Assembly: GCF_011008845.1 (NCBI RefSeq)
Contig: NZ_JAAIWM010000001.1
Span: forward strand, 868,001 to 932,000
Length of the DNA stretch: 64,000 nucleotides
Direction of reading: 5' to 3'
DNA from: Bacillus mesophilus
Lineage (GTDB): Bacteria; Bacillota; Bacilli; Bacillales; SA4
The notes below the pieces were generated by a model. The model searched no databases and was not told where the DNA came from. It worked only from the letters and a program-made list of their open reading frames with translations. The translations under genes and the position numbers were made by a program. Positions within the stretch are counted from its first letter, which is position 1, and the number at the start of each line of letters is the position of its first letter. This document shows, one piece after another, positions 26,944 through 34,197 of the stretch.

Positions 26944-27138
26944 TTAGTTACCTGATCCGTCGCCCGTTTGACGCCCTTGTACAGATGTTACAGCATCCTG
27001 GAACATGGCTGTAATTTCACCACGTAATGTTACTAAGAAACCTACGACTGCTACTGCAATAATCCCAAGAACTAGTCCGTACTCTGTCATCCCTTGACCT
27101 TGTTCTTCAACAACTAAACCTTTTAATTTGTTCATCAT
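26944..27138 (-). CDS. flp: Flp/Tad pilin (copy 1)
   Basis: 64 residues. A prepilin leader MMNKLKGLVVEEQG is followed by QGMTEYGLVLG, with cleavage expected after Gly14 and Glu at +5, the class IVb Flp rule. The protein is identical in sequence to the copy at 27241-27435, and the DNA around both is nearly identical over about 230 bases, so the duplication is recent. It is a likely major pilin of the Tad pilus assembled by the neighbouring genes. Confidence 0.9.
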   Translation of the reverse strand: MMNKLKGLVVEEQGQGMTEYGLVLGIIAVAVVGFLVTLRGEITAMFQDAVTSVQGRQTGDGSGN

Positions 27139-27209
27139 GATTATTCGCTCCCTTGGTTTTTAGTTTTGGTTTATTAACTTACTATTTTCTCTTACGTTCG
27201 CTTTCTGTA

Positions 27210-27236
27210 GGGACACAGTGCCTGTCCCCTTGTCCC
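27210..27236. repeat. GGGACA palindromic element between flp copies 1 and 2
   Basis: 27 bases beginning GGGACACAGTG and ending CCTTGTCCC; the reverse complement matches the arm of the long hairpin at 26774-26845. It lies four bases downstream of the flp copy 2 stop on the minus strand and can form a short stem (GGGACA/TGTCCC). Confidence 0.7.
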
Positions 27237-27240
27237 AAAA

Positions 27241-27435
27241 TTAGTTACCTGATCCGTCGCCCGTTTGACGCCCTTGTACTGATGTTACGGCATCCTGGAA
27301 CATGGCTGTGATTTCACCACGTAATGTTACTAAGAAACCTACTACTGCTACTGCAATAATTCCTAGAACTAGACCGTATTCTGTCATCCCTTGACCTTGC
27401 TCTTCAACAACTAAACCTTTTAATTTGTTCATCAT
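27241..27435 (-). CDS. flp: Flp/Tad pilin (copy 2)
   Basis: 64 residues, protein identical to copy 1: leader ending EEQG, then QGMTEYGLVLGIIAVAVVG and an acidic-free C-terminus with a GRQTGDGSGN tail. The retained identity despite DNA differences suggests purifying selection or gene conversion. It is one of three tandem pilin genes, which may raise pilin dosage. Confidence 0.9.
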   Translation of the reverse strand: MMNKLKGLVVEEQGQGMTEYGLVLGIIAVAVVGFLVTLRGEITAMFQDAVTSVQGRQTGDGSGN

Positions 27436-27502
27436 GATTATTCGCTCCCTTGGTTTTTAGTTTTGGTTTATTACCATTCTCGTTTCTCTTGTGCTTTCCG
27501 TT

Positions 27503-27529
27503 GGGACAAGGTGCCTGTCCCCATGTCCC
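27503..27529. repeat. GGGACA palindromic element 3' of flp copy 3
   Basis: 27 bases starting GGGACAAGGTG and ending CCATGTCCC, three bases from the flp copy 3 stop. It is the same element type as at 27210-27236 and 26774-26845, so every flp copy is followed by one. Confidence 0.7.
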
Positions 27530-27532
27530 ACA

Positions 27533-27724
27533 TTAGCTTCCTGATCCGTCGCCAGTTGCTCTTGTTTGTACTGTCGTTACTGCATCTTGGAACATTGCTG
27601 TAATTTCACCACGTAGTGTTACTAAGAAACCTACGACTGCTACTGCAATAATTCCTAATACTAAACCGTACTCTGTCATTCCCTGACCTTGTTCTTCCGT
27701 TACCAATGCCTTTAACTTCTTCAT
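27533..27724 (-). CDS. flp: Flp/Tad pilin (copy 3, divergent)
   Basis: 63 residues starting MKKLKALVTEEQG, followed by the same QGMTEYGLVLG pilin core. It differs from copies 1 and 2 in the leader and tail (TTVQTRATGDGSGS), so it is the older or parental paralogue. It is the first pilin gene downstream of the riboswitch and DUF192 gene; the ATG follows GGAGGGAG. Confidence 0.9.
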   Translation of the reverse strand: MKKLKALVTEEQGQGMTEYGLVLGIIAVAVVGFLVTLRGEITAMFQDAVTTVQTRATGDGSGS

Positions 27725-27733
27725 GGCTCCCTC

Positions 27734-28081
27734 CTACGACTCTTTGATTACTAACACATCTCCAATGTTAGTGTTGGTTCTACTCACAGTCCCTGCTGGA
27801 AATTCAAACACGGATGCGGCAGAACGAAATACTTTGCTAGTTTTTCTCGGTGACATCGATTCGATAATTCCGACTACTTCAAGACGTTTGTTAACAAACA
27901 CAACATCAATGGCATAGTTCATGAAATACGTATGAATCGACTGACAGGGTTTTAGATGAAGACCGCAACCTGTTGGCAAGTCCTTTGAGAACATGAGTCC
28001 TTGTAATCGTGTAAAGAATGAATACGCTTTACCGACTTGGACAGCTAGTTCTTCATTATTACTCTGGTTGTAAAGTTTTAC
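27734..28081 (-). CDS. DUF192 protein lacking a standard start codon
   Basis: The frame encodes about 115 residues if read from 28081, with the DUF192 signature PCQSIHTYFMNYAIDVVFV and EFPAGTVSRTNTNIGD. The N-terminal family block (KLYNQ...YSFFTRLQGLMF) is present in frame, but no ATG, GTG or TTG occurs between the stop codon at 28085-28087 and the internal ATG at 27994. The expected start position, five bases after GGAGGTGA, is a GTA codon. Either GTG has mutated to GTA and the gene is impaired, or the internal ATG gives a truncated 86-residue product. Function of DUF192 is unknown; it lies between the riboswitch terminator and the pilin genes. Confidence 0.7.
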   Translation of the reverse strand, partial: VKLYNQSNNEELAVQVGKAYSFFTRLQGLMFSKDLPTGCGLHLKPCQSIHTYFMNYAIDVVFVNKRLEVVGIIESMSPRKTSKVFRSAASVFEFPAGTVSRTNTNIGDVLVIKES

Positions 28082-28103
28082 CTAGCTCACCTCCATGTGA
28101 TCT

Positions 28104-28139
28104 AAAAAAACCCCGCCTTTACCGAAAGGAGGGGTTTTT
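28104..28139 (-). terminator. Terminator of the c-di-GMP riboswitch expression platform
   Basis: On the minus strand AAAAACCCC-T-CCTTT pairs with AAAGG-C-GGGGTTTTTTT around CGGT, giving a strong stem ended by T7. It lies about 10 bases after the aptamer and before the DUF192 and pilin genes. Its upper stem overlaps CTTTCGGTAA, which can pair instead with aptamer positions 28164-28173. Confidence 0.82.
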
Positions 28140-28148
28140 GTGTACAAC

Positions 28149-28267
28149 AAAAAACGCCCAAATCTTTCGGTAACTGGCTGGCGTAGTGTGATATTCACAC
28201 CTTAGCCCCTTTAGCTTTGCGTCACTGGTTTTCACCAGGTTTGCCTTTATCGAGACTCAGCGTTTTT
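28149..28267 (-). ncRNA. Cyclic di-GMP-I (GEMM-I) riboswitch aptamer
   Basis: On the minus strand the conserved blocks appear in order: GGCAAACC (28245-28238), a GACGCAAAGC block (about 28223-28214), a second hairpin (GGTGTGAATATCACAC) and the 3' closing segment CCAGTTACCG. A long P1-like stem can form from AAAAACGC with GCGTTTTT at the outer ends. These are the hallmarks of the GEMM-I class that binds c-di-GMP. The 3' P1 strand TTACCGAAAG is the exact complement of the terminator segment CTTTCGGTAA, which suggests an off-switch (inference). Confidence 0.88.
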
Positions 28268-28638
28268 GTTTCCGTCTGATCTCTTACCTCTATACTAAAT
28301 CGACTTTATTAAAAAAGAATCGTTCGAATTCCTTATTTTCTGACAATTAATTTATAGTCTTTTTGTCGTAACATGACGAAAAATCCAGGGAAAAACGCAG
28401 GATTTTTTTAATATTTATCACTAAAAAAATAGTCAAGGGTCTTTATTCCTATTAATTCTAAAAATATTCAGGGAGATTAACCCCCATAAAATAAATATAT
28501 ACTTCGTATTAAACGACCACTCAAATGTTTGTCAATCGTTACAACTTTTACCGTTAAAAGTCAAAATAGATCCCTTTTATCTGGTGACCAGTTTAATCTT
28601 TATCCACAATTTAACTGTAACATGTCGAACAATCCGCA
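28268..28638. other. Divergent region between riboswitch and yhc operon
   Basis: About 370 AT-rich bases. On the minus strand a TATAGA (near 28288-28293) could be a -10 for the riboswitch transcript, without a convincing -35. A short hairpin AAAAATCC/GGATTTTT occurs near 28379-28408. No reading frame of note is present. Confidence 0.4.
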
Positions 28639-28682
28639 TTGACTTATGAGATTGCACTAGTGTACTATCTAACTAGAACACT
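28639..28682 (+). promoter_or_regulatory. yhc operon promoter and GntR-type operator
   Basis: A -35 TTGACT (28639-28644) and -10 TACTAT (28663-28668) are 18 bases apart. An imperfect inverted repeat AGTGTA (28659-28664) and AACACT (28677-28682) overlaps the -10. This resembles the AGTGTA-type operators of YtrA-family GntR regulators, so YhcF probably represses its own operon. Confidence 0.68.
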
Positions 28683-28709
28683 AATACAAAAAACTTAAAG
28701 GAGATTTAT

Positions 28710-29489
28710 ATGAGTACAATAAAAGGATTGTTATGGAAGGATTATCGGTTATCAAGAGTCCATATCTTCTCGATGTTTGTTGGTATCATGTTAATCATGA
28801 TTGCTGGCTTTGGTTATTCCGCCTATATGATGCAGCCCGTCGGAACGTTGCCTGTTTACATTTTCTTATCATTATTTATGTTTGTTTATGCACCTATAAC
28901 TATGCTCACATTGTTAAATATAGAGTCTAAAAATCAGCTATGGCTATACAGTCCACGAAAAGGTTCAACCCTTTTATTGTCTAAATATGCCGTCATATTC
29001 TCCTCTCAACTATTCATTCAGCTGATCCTCCTAGTGTATGCTGCCATCAGCTTATATTTTTTCGGAAAGAATCATTATGAACAGATGAGTATTGGGGTTT
29101 TTATTCAATCCATTAGTATGATCAATCTAATCATGGTCATCTTTGCAGTCTATTTTACTAGCTGGGTCACACTCTATTGGAGTATTTATCATTCCTTGAA
29201 ACATCTTCCGAAATTAAAACCATTTCGTTGGTTAATTATCCTTGCACTATTCATTGTCTTTAACCTAATAGAAACATGGATACAGGAAATCCCTTTCATT
29301 GATCATTTAATCTACCTAGTGGAAGTTCAAGTTTTTATAAACGCTGAATTTTCTTTTGGCCAAGAAGATTGGTTTGTTACCTTTTCTGAAACAGCCATTC
29401 CGATCATTCCGCTGATCTACTATGTACTTTTAACCATACTCTTATTTACTATTGCTGCTAGACTGTTGGAACGGAAAGTAGAGGTATAG
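28710..29489 (+). CDS. yhcE: Membrane protein YhcE (ABC exporter component)
   Basis: 259 residues with about six membrane helices and short loops; the length and position match B. subtilis YhcE, first gene of yhcEFGHI. It is likely an ABC transporter permease subunit acting with YhcG. The ATG follows AAAGGAG at ideal spacing. The exported substrate is unknown. Confidence 0.78.
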   Translation: MSTIKGLLWKDYRLSRVHIFSMFVGIMLIMIAGFGYSAYMMQPVGTLPVYIFLSLFMFVYAPITMLTLLNIESKNQLWLYSPRKGSTLLLSKYAVIFSSQLFIQLILLVYAAISLYFFGKNHYEQMSIGVFIQSISMINLIMVIFAVYFTSWVTLYWSIYHSLKHLPKLKPFRWLIILALFIVFNLIETWIQEIPFIDHLIYLVEVQVFINAEFSFGQEDWFVTFSETAIPIIPLIYYVLLTILLFTIAARLLERKVEV

Positions 29490-29493
29490 AATC

Positions 29494-29880
29494 ATGACAG
29501 AAGAATTTCAGTCTTCCAAACCGATCTATTTACAGATTGTTGAAAAAGTCATTATTGATATTGTTCGAGGCAAACAGCCCCTAGGGGAAAAGTTACCGTC
29601 TGTTCGAGAGATGGCTGTTCAGATGGGGGTCAATCCAAATACGATCCAACGAACGTATAGTGAATTGGAAAGGATGAATATCGTGGAAACAAGGAGAGGT
29701 CAGGGAACCTTTGTCGTGAATCGTGAAGAGCTGATTAACGAATTAAGTTACTCTCTGCAAGATGAAATTATCCGTTCATTTGTACAAAAAATGAAAGAGA
29801 TTGGTGTACCAAAAACTCAAATATTGAACAGGCTACAACGCTATTTACAGGAGGGCACTCATGACGATTCAGTTAACTAA
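29494..29880 (+). CDS. yhcF: GntR-family (YtrA subfamily) regulator YhcF
   Basis: 128 residues: a winged helix-turn-helix (LQIVEKVIIDIVRGKQPLG, GEKLPSVREMAVQMGVNPNTI) and a short C-terminal helical tail with no ligand-binding domain, as in YtrA-type GntR proteins. It lies between the yhcE and yhcG genes. An AGTGTA...AACACT operator overlaps the operon promoter, so it probably autoregulates in response to an unidentified envelope-active agent. Confidence 0.87.
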   Translation: MTEEFQSSKPIYLQIVEKVIIDIVRGKQPLGEKLPSVREMAVQMGVNPNTIQRTYSELERMNIVETRRGQGTFVVNREELINELSYSLQDEIIRSFVQKMKEIGVPKTQILNRLQRYLQEGTHDDSVN

Positions 29881-30574
29881 TGTGGTTAAGCGTTTTGGAA
29901 ATGATTTTGCATTAAAAAATGTAAATCTAACTTTTAGCAAAGGAAGAATCTATGGACTCCTCGGCCCAAATGGAAGTGGAAAATCGACCACGTTAAAACT
30001 AATCACTGGGTTATCATTTCCAAATGAAGGAAATATAATGGTAAACGGTGAACTAGTAACAAGAAAAACATGTAGTTCTGTTGCCTACCTTACTGAACTA
30101 GATATGTTTTACGACACGTTTACGGTTAAGGAGACCATTGAATTTGCAGCTAGTCAATTTACAGATTTTAATGTTGAAAAAGCTCATAGGCTAGTAGAGG
30201 ATTTAAGGCTAGATCCAACTAAAAAAGTAAAATCCCTATCAAAAGGAAATCGAGGACGACTAAAGCTCGTTACCACCCTTGCAAGAGATAGTGAGTTTAT
30301 TTTACTAGATGAACCCTTCTCTGGATTAGATCCGGTGGTAAGAGATTCTATTGTACAAAGCTTGTTGAGATATATCGATTTTGAAAATCAGGTTGTGATT
30401 ATCGCCACCCACGAAATAACAGAAATTGAACCACTACTAGATGTAGCAATTGCCATCCATTATGGAACGGTCATTGGGCAAGAAGAAGTGGAAGATTTAC
30501 GAGAAAAGCATGGAATGTCAGTCTTAAAATGGTACAAACAAATCGTCAATCAAGTTGAGGAGGATGTGCGATGA
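29861..30574 (+). CDS. yhcG: ABC transporter ATP-binding protein YhcG
   Basis: 237 residues. Walker A GPNGSGKST (35-43), a divergent signature LSKGNRGRLK in place of LSGGQ, Walker B FILLDEPFSGLDP and the H-loop IIATHEITEIE. The start overlaps yhcF by 20 bases with a site CAGGAGGG. The altered signature is common in YtrB/YhcG-type proteins and does not itself imply inactivity. It probably works with YhcE. Confidence 0.88.
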   Translation: MTIQLTNVVKRFGNDFALKNVNLTFSKGRIYGLLGPNGSGKSTTLKLITGLSFPNEGNIMVNGELVTRKTCSSVAYLTELDMFYDTFTVKETIEFAASQFTDFNVEKAHRLVEDLRLDPTKKVKSLSKGNRGRLKLVTTLARDSEFILLDEPFSGLDPVVRDSIVQSLLRYIDFENQVVIIATHEITEIEPLLDVAIAIHYGTVIGQEEVEDLREKHGMSVLKWYKQIVNQVEEDVR

Positions 30575-31476
30575 AATCAGTTCTTTCATTACATGATGTA
30601 AACAAGACAATTAAAGGTAAACAAATCATTAAGGGCCTTAGCTTTTCTGTGAACGAAGGAGAAGTGTTCGGATTTTTAGGACCAAATGGAGCTGGTAAGA
30701 CGACAACCATCCGTATGATTGTTGGATTAATGGGTATTACTGAGGGCGACATCATTGTCTGTGGAAAAAGTGTGAAAAAGGACTTCGAGGAAGCTGTAAG
30801 AAATATTGGTGCGATTGTTGAAAATCCTGAAATGTACAAGTTTTTAACAGGCTATCAAAATTTACTCCAATATGCTCGCATGCATAAAGGGATTACAAAA
30901 GATAAAATAACTGAAGTCATTGAACTGGTTGGGTTAACAGCTCGAATCCATGATAAAGTGAAAACCTATTCGCTAGGGATGCGTCAGCGACTCGGGCTAG
31001 CCCAATGCTTACTGCATGACCCGAAGCTATTAATCTTAGATGAACCAACGAATGGACTAGATCCAGCTGGAATTCGAGAGATCCGAGATCATTTGCGGAT
31101 GCTCACGCGTGAAAAAGGAATGAGTGTGATTGTATCAAGTCACCTTTTATCTGAAATGGAAATGATGTGTGACCGAATTGCGATTATTCAGGATGGTAGC
31201 TTAATTGATGTACAGCAGGTTCATGATTTTGTCCAGCCTGAACAAATACTATATGTCTTTGAAACTGGAAATCTAGGAGATTCAACAGATTGGCTCGAAC
31301 AAGAATACGCGGCATCAACTGTTGAGAGTGGGTTTAGTGTTGAAGTTAAGAAGAATGAAATTCCGGCTCTTATGAAAAAATTGGTGTTAGCTGATGTTGA
31401 AATTTTTAGCGTAAAACCTGTATCCAAATCATTAGAAGACCGTTTCCTAGAAATCACATCGGTAAAGGGAGAGTAA
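30571..31476 (+). CDS. yhcH: ABC transporter ATP-binding protein YhcH
   Basis: 301 residues, CcmA/BcrA-like: Walker A GPNGAGKTT, signature YSLGMRQRLG, Walker B LLILDEPTNGLDPAG, H-loop SSHLLSEME. It starts inside the end of yhcG (four-base overlap). It probably pairs with the YhcI permease to export peptides or antibiotics, as bacitracin-type transporters do; the substrate is not known. Confidence 0.9.
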   Translation: MKSVLSLHDVNKTIKGKQIIKGLSFSVNEGEVFGFLGPNGAGKTTTIRMIVGLMGITEGDIIVCGKSVKKDFEEAVRNIGAIVENPEMYKFLTGYQNLLQYARMHKGITKDKITEVIELVGLTARIHDKVKTYSLGMRQRLGLAQCLLHDPKLLILDEPTNGLDPAGIREIRDHLRMLTREKGMSVIVSSHLLSEMEMMCDRIAIIQDGSLIDVQQVHDFVQPEQILYVFETGNLGDSTDWLEQEYAASTVESGFSVEVKKNEIPALMKKLVLADVEIFSVKPVSKSLEDRFLEITSVKGE

Positions 31477-31479
31477 ATC

Positions 31480-32436
31480 ATGAAAAATTTAGTGATAAAT
31501 GAGTGGATAAAAATTTTCAAAAGACCTGGAACCTTTGTCATGCTTGGACTTGTCGTCCTGTTTATCGTCGGATATGCCGGATTCCAAAAGTATGAAGAAT
31601 CAAGGAATGTCACTGATCAACAAATGAATTGGAAGCAAGAATTAGAAACACAAATTGCAAGTAACAAACAGTATTTGCAGGAGGATGGACAAAATAATCC
31701 AAACTTAAAAGCGTTCTACGAGCGTCAAATTGCCATTCAGAAGTATCAGCTCCAACACGATTTAGCTCCAGTCACCGAAAATCATGTTTGGACGTATGTG
31801 ACTGATGCACAGGCCGCCATTAGCTTCGCCGGTCTATTCACGATCATTATTGCTGCCGGAATTGTTGCTTCGGAATTTTCATGGGGAACCATTAAATTAC
31901 TATTAGTCCGCCCCATCAGTCGCACGAAAATATTGTTATCAAAATATATAACAGTTATGTTGTTTGGTTTGCTTTTACTAGTGACCATCTATCTTCTTTC
32001 AGCAATTGTAGGACTATTATTATTTGGGCTTCCAACAAGTGACGTTCCTCATCTTGCTTATAGCAATGGAGAAGTAGTTGAACGAAATCTCGCCATTCAT
32101 TTAATTGGACAATATTTACTAAGCTCAATCGACATTCTAATGATTGCCACCATGGCCTTCATGATCTCAGCTGTATTCCGGAATAGTTCACTAGCAATTG
32201 GGCTTTCATTATTTCTACTTTTCATGGGTGCTAATGTTACGTTCCTCCTTGCTAGTCGATACGAGTGGGCGAAATATATTCTATTCGCCAACACTGACTT
32301 AACGATTTACACGGACGGCATGCCACCGGTCGAGGGCATGACAATCGGGTTCTCAATCATCGTCCTTCTCGTTTACTTTATTATTTTTCACTTACTCGCA
32401 TTTGGGGTATTTAAGCAAAGAGATGTGGCTGCTTAA
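31480..32436 (+). CDS. yhcI: ABC-2 type permease YhcI
   Basis: 318 residues with an N-terminal cytoplasmic start and six membrane helices. The long hydrophilic segment between helices 1 and 2 (about 38-105) and the GTIKLLLVRPISR motif are typical of BcrB/ABC-2 permeases of antibiotic-resistance type. The ATG lies three bases past yhcH's stop. The operon ends at a palindrome near 32474. Confidence 0.87.
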   Translation: MKNLVINEWIKIFKRPGTFVMLGLVVLFIVGYAGFQKYEESRNVTDQQMNWKQELETQIASNKQYLQEDGQNNPNLKAFYERQIAIQKYQLQHDLAPVTENHVWTYVTDAQAAISFAGLFTIIIAAGIVASEFSWGTIKLLLVRPISRTKILLSKYITVMLFGLLLLVTIYLLSAIVGLLLFGLPTSDVPHLAYSNGEVVERNLAIHLIGQYLLSSIDILMIATMAFMISAVFRNSSLAIGLSLFLLFMGANVTFLLASRYEWAKYILFANTDLTIYTDGMPPVEGMTIGFSIIVLLVYFIIFHLLAFGVFKQRDVAA

Positions 32437-32473
32437 CTTGGGTTGATGTTAATAGTGGTGATACGCTAAAAGG

Positions 32474-32502
32474 AGTGATTCGAAATTTCGAGTCACTCTC
32501 TT
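32474..32502 (+). terminator. Palindromic terminator after yhcI
   Basis: AGTGATTCGAAA and TTTCGAGTCACT form a near-perfect stem with one mismatch and effectively no loop, followed by a CTCTTTT run; weak but well placed. Confidence 0.6.
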
Positions 32503-32547
32503 TTGCTGTTATTACTCATGTTAAGGGAAAAAGTGTCACCTGTTTCA

Positions 32548-32590
32548 AGTGACTAATATCACATCCACTTTAATACAACTTCATTAAAAT
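32548..32590 (+). promoter_or_regulatory. Probable Fnr-type site and promoter of ctaG
   Basis: AGTGA-CTAATA-TCACA (32548-32563) matches the TGTGA-N6-TCACA box in nine of ten positions. A -10-like TAAAAT lies at 32585-32590, which places the box centre about 41.5 bases before the expected start. This is the class II geometry also seen at both doxX genes. Confidence 0.55.
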
Positions 32591-32625
32591 AAGAGCAACT
32601 ACTTCTTACTAAAGGTTGCGATCGC

Positions 32626-33471
32626 ATGGATGTACTTCAAACGATTTTAGAGGACTTCTCTTATCATGAAAAATGGAATTTCGGTGTTCTTTACTTTGTA
32701 TTATTAGCCATCATGTTATACCTTTTTTTACTTCCTACATCCTCTACACATACAAAGCTTAAATCAGGTTTATTTGTAGTAGGGCTTTTCATTTATTTCT
32801 TTGCTCTAGGAAGTCCATTAAATTTGTTAGGTCGAATTCAGTTTAGAGCTCATATCATCCAAATGATTATGCTATTTTTCTTGTCCGCTCCCCTACTCGC
32901 TATAGGTCTAAAAGGAGAATTTCTAAGAAGAGCAATGTCTGTACCATTTTTAAATCAGCTATTGCGTAGACTCATGAACCCAGCTCCTTCATTGATTGTG
33001 TTTCACGTTCTATTTATCAGTTATCATGTTCCAGTGATCTTTGATTACGTTAGAATAAACCTTTTTTTACATTACTTTTATTTATTTGCCATGTTTTTAG
33101 TTGCCCTTTTATTTTGGTGTGCTGTTTTCCCGCCAGTTAAAGAGTTGAATCAACTAACCAACAAACGTCGCAAGAATTTTTATATGAGTTATATTCTTTT
33201 ATTTATCCCTTTGGCAGCTGTTCTTTATCTAGTCAAACAAAGCTTCTACTCTATTTATACAGACATGGATTTAATGATTACTTCCCTTGAATTCTGCTTA
33301 CCCACAGGAGATTTAGCAGAGCCGATTATCGAAGAAGAACTTATCGAGGCACTACTTCCATTTCCACCACAACGAGAACAGGTTATTGGGAGTGTGATTC
33401 TACTTACAACTCAGCTCATTTCTTTATGCCTCTATCCTTTTTTAAAGCGCTTTGTTAGCGAAAAAAGTTAA
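32626..33471 (+). CDS. ctaG: Cytochrome c oxidase assembly factor CtaG
   Basis: 281 residues with about seven membrane helices. The pattern fits the caa3_CtaG family: IQFRAHIIQMIMLFFLSAPLLAIG near 70-93, APSLIVFHVLFISYHVPVIF near 125-145, and a C-terminal helix ISLCLYPFLKRF. In B. subtilis CtaG is needed to make active caa3-type oxidase. No neighbouring oxidase genes are in the window. The last 28 residues are repeated as a fragment 2.2 kb downstream. Confidence 0.85.
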   Translation: MDVLQTILEDFSYHEKWNFGVLYFVLLAIMLYLFLLPTSSTHTKLKSGLFVVGLFIYFFALGSPLNLLGRIQFRAHIIQMIMLFFLSAPLLAIGLKGEFLRRAMSVPFLNQLLRRLMNPAPSLIVFHVLFISYHVPVIFDYVRINLFLHYFYLFAMFLVALLFWCAVFPPVKELNQLTNKRRKNFYMSYILLFIPLAAVLYLVKQSFYSIYTDMDLMITSLEFCLPTGDLAEPIIEEELIEALLPFPPQREQVIGSVILLTTQLISLCLYPFLKRFVSEKS

Positions 33472-33479
33472 TGAATACT

Positions 33480-33516
33480 ATTAGGCTGCTATGCAATGAC
33501 AGCCTAATCCTTTTTT
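33480..33516 (+). terminator. Terminator after ctaG
   Basis: ATTAGGCTG and CAGCCTAAT form a 9-bp stem with an 11-base loop followed by CCTTTTTT. A near-identical hairpin follows the ctaG fragment at 35751-35780. Confidence 0.85.
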
Positions 33517-33575
33517 GCTGATGTTTTCGCATACTTTGTTGCTATTTTAATAAAGAATGAATGTATATCTAGCCC

Positions 33576-33700
33576 GTTGATTTCCCCTGCAGACACTCGC
33601 TTTCCGCGGGGAGGGACGTGAGCCTCCTCGGCTTCGCCTGCGGGGTCTCACACTTCCCTCTATCTCCCGCAGGAGTCGAGTGCCTTCCGCTCCAATCAAC
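33576..33700. repeat. GC-rich MITE-like repeat with terminal inverted repeats
   Basis: The 125-base segment starts GTTGATT and ends AATCAAC, with further matched blocks inside (CACTCG near 33594 with CGAGTG near 33677; CCGCGGGGAG with CTCCCGCAGG). It is far richer in G and C than its surroundings and can fold into one long hairpin. Elements of this form recur between genes of many Bacillus genomes; no transposase or gene is present here. Confidence 0.7.
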
Positions 33701-33754
33701 TCAAACAAAGTTATTCAATTAAAAAAAATCTTTACAAAAAGAGCCTTTTGATAC

Positions 33755-34140
33755 CATTAAAGCACTCTTGGACTTGCGTGTGTTTCTTCAAACCTTTCCA
33801 CCCAAGTCAATGCTATTGCAAACCGTTCAATTGGCAGATTAAACGGAATCCACTTCTCTCTCGATTACTAGACCTGCAAAAGTGGCATCCGAAAGGACTG
33901 TTCACCATAATAGCTGATGATTTTCTTAAAATTATGTTTCGTCTAAAAATGCATAGCCGACCAATTTTCCAACTTGCCCAACAGGCGGACTCTTGTATAA
34001 GAAGTCGTCTGCATTGGTTCCATAAACTGTTCAATCATTTCACTGCTAAAGCCTTGCCCCTGTAAATCCGGGTCGATAAATAAAAAGTTCAGAAACACAA
34101 TATCTTCTTCCGGAAACCCTAAATACTACGTCATATGAAC
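33755..34140 (-). pseudogene. GNAT acetyltransferase pseudogene
   Basis: Translating the minus strand gives one continuous frame with acetyltransferase features: FPEEDIVFLNFLFIDPDLQ, then GQGFSSEMIEQFMEP and TRVRLLGKLENWSAMHF. QGQGFS matches the acetyl-CoA loop RxxGxG/A. The frame is cut by stops before the first block, after MHF, and again after PLLQV (two in a row), so no functional protein is expected. The remnant runs to about KALFVKIFF near 33730. Confidence 0.65.
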
Positions 34141-34197
34141 CCTAACTTAAAAGCACTTATACAATTAACAGAAACTCTAGCTGAATAATGTTTACTT

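Larger units (their letters stand above)
26942..27473. repeat. Tandem near-identical flp unit, period 297 bp
   Basis: The segment of about 230 bases around flp copy 1 (26942-27176) is repeated almost base for base at 27239-27473, exactly 297 bases away. It includes the coding region and the 30-base stretch upstream of the ATG. Only a few substitutions, mostly silent, separate the copies, whereas copy 3 at 27533 is clearly older. Confidence 0.85.

Noticed and set aside
33748..34065. 105-residue plus-strand frame
   Set aside because: The opposite strand reads as an acetyltransferase remnant with an acetyl-CoA motif, which explains the interval better.
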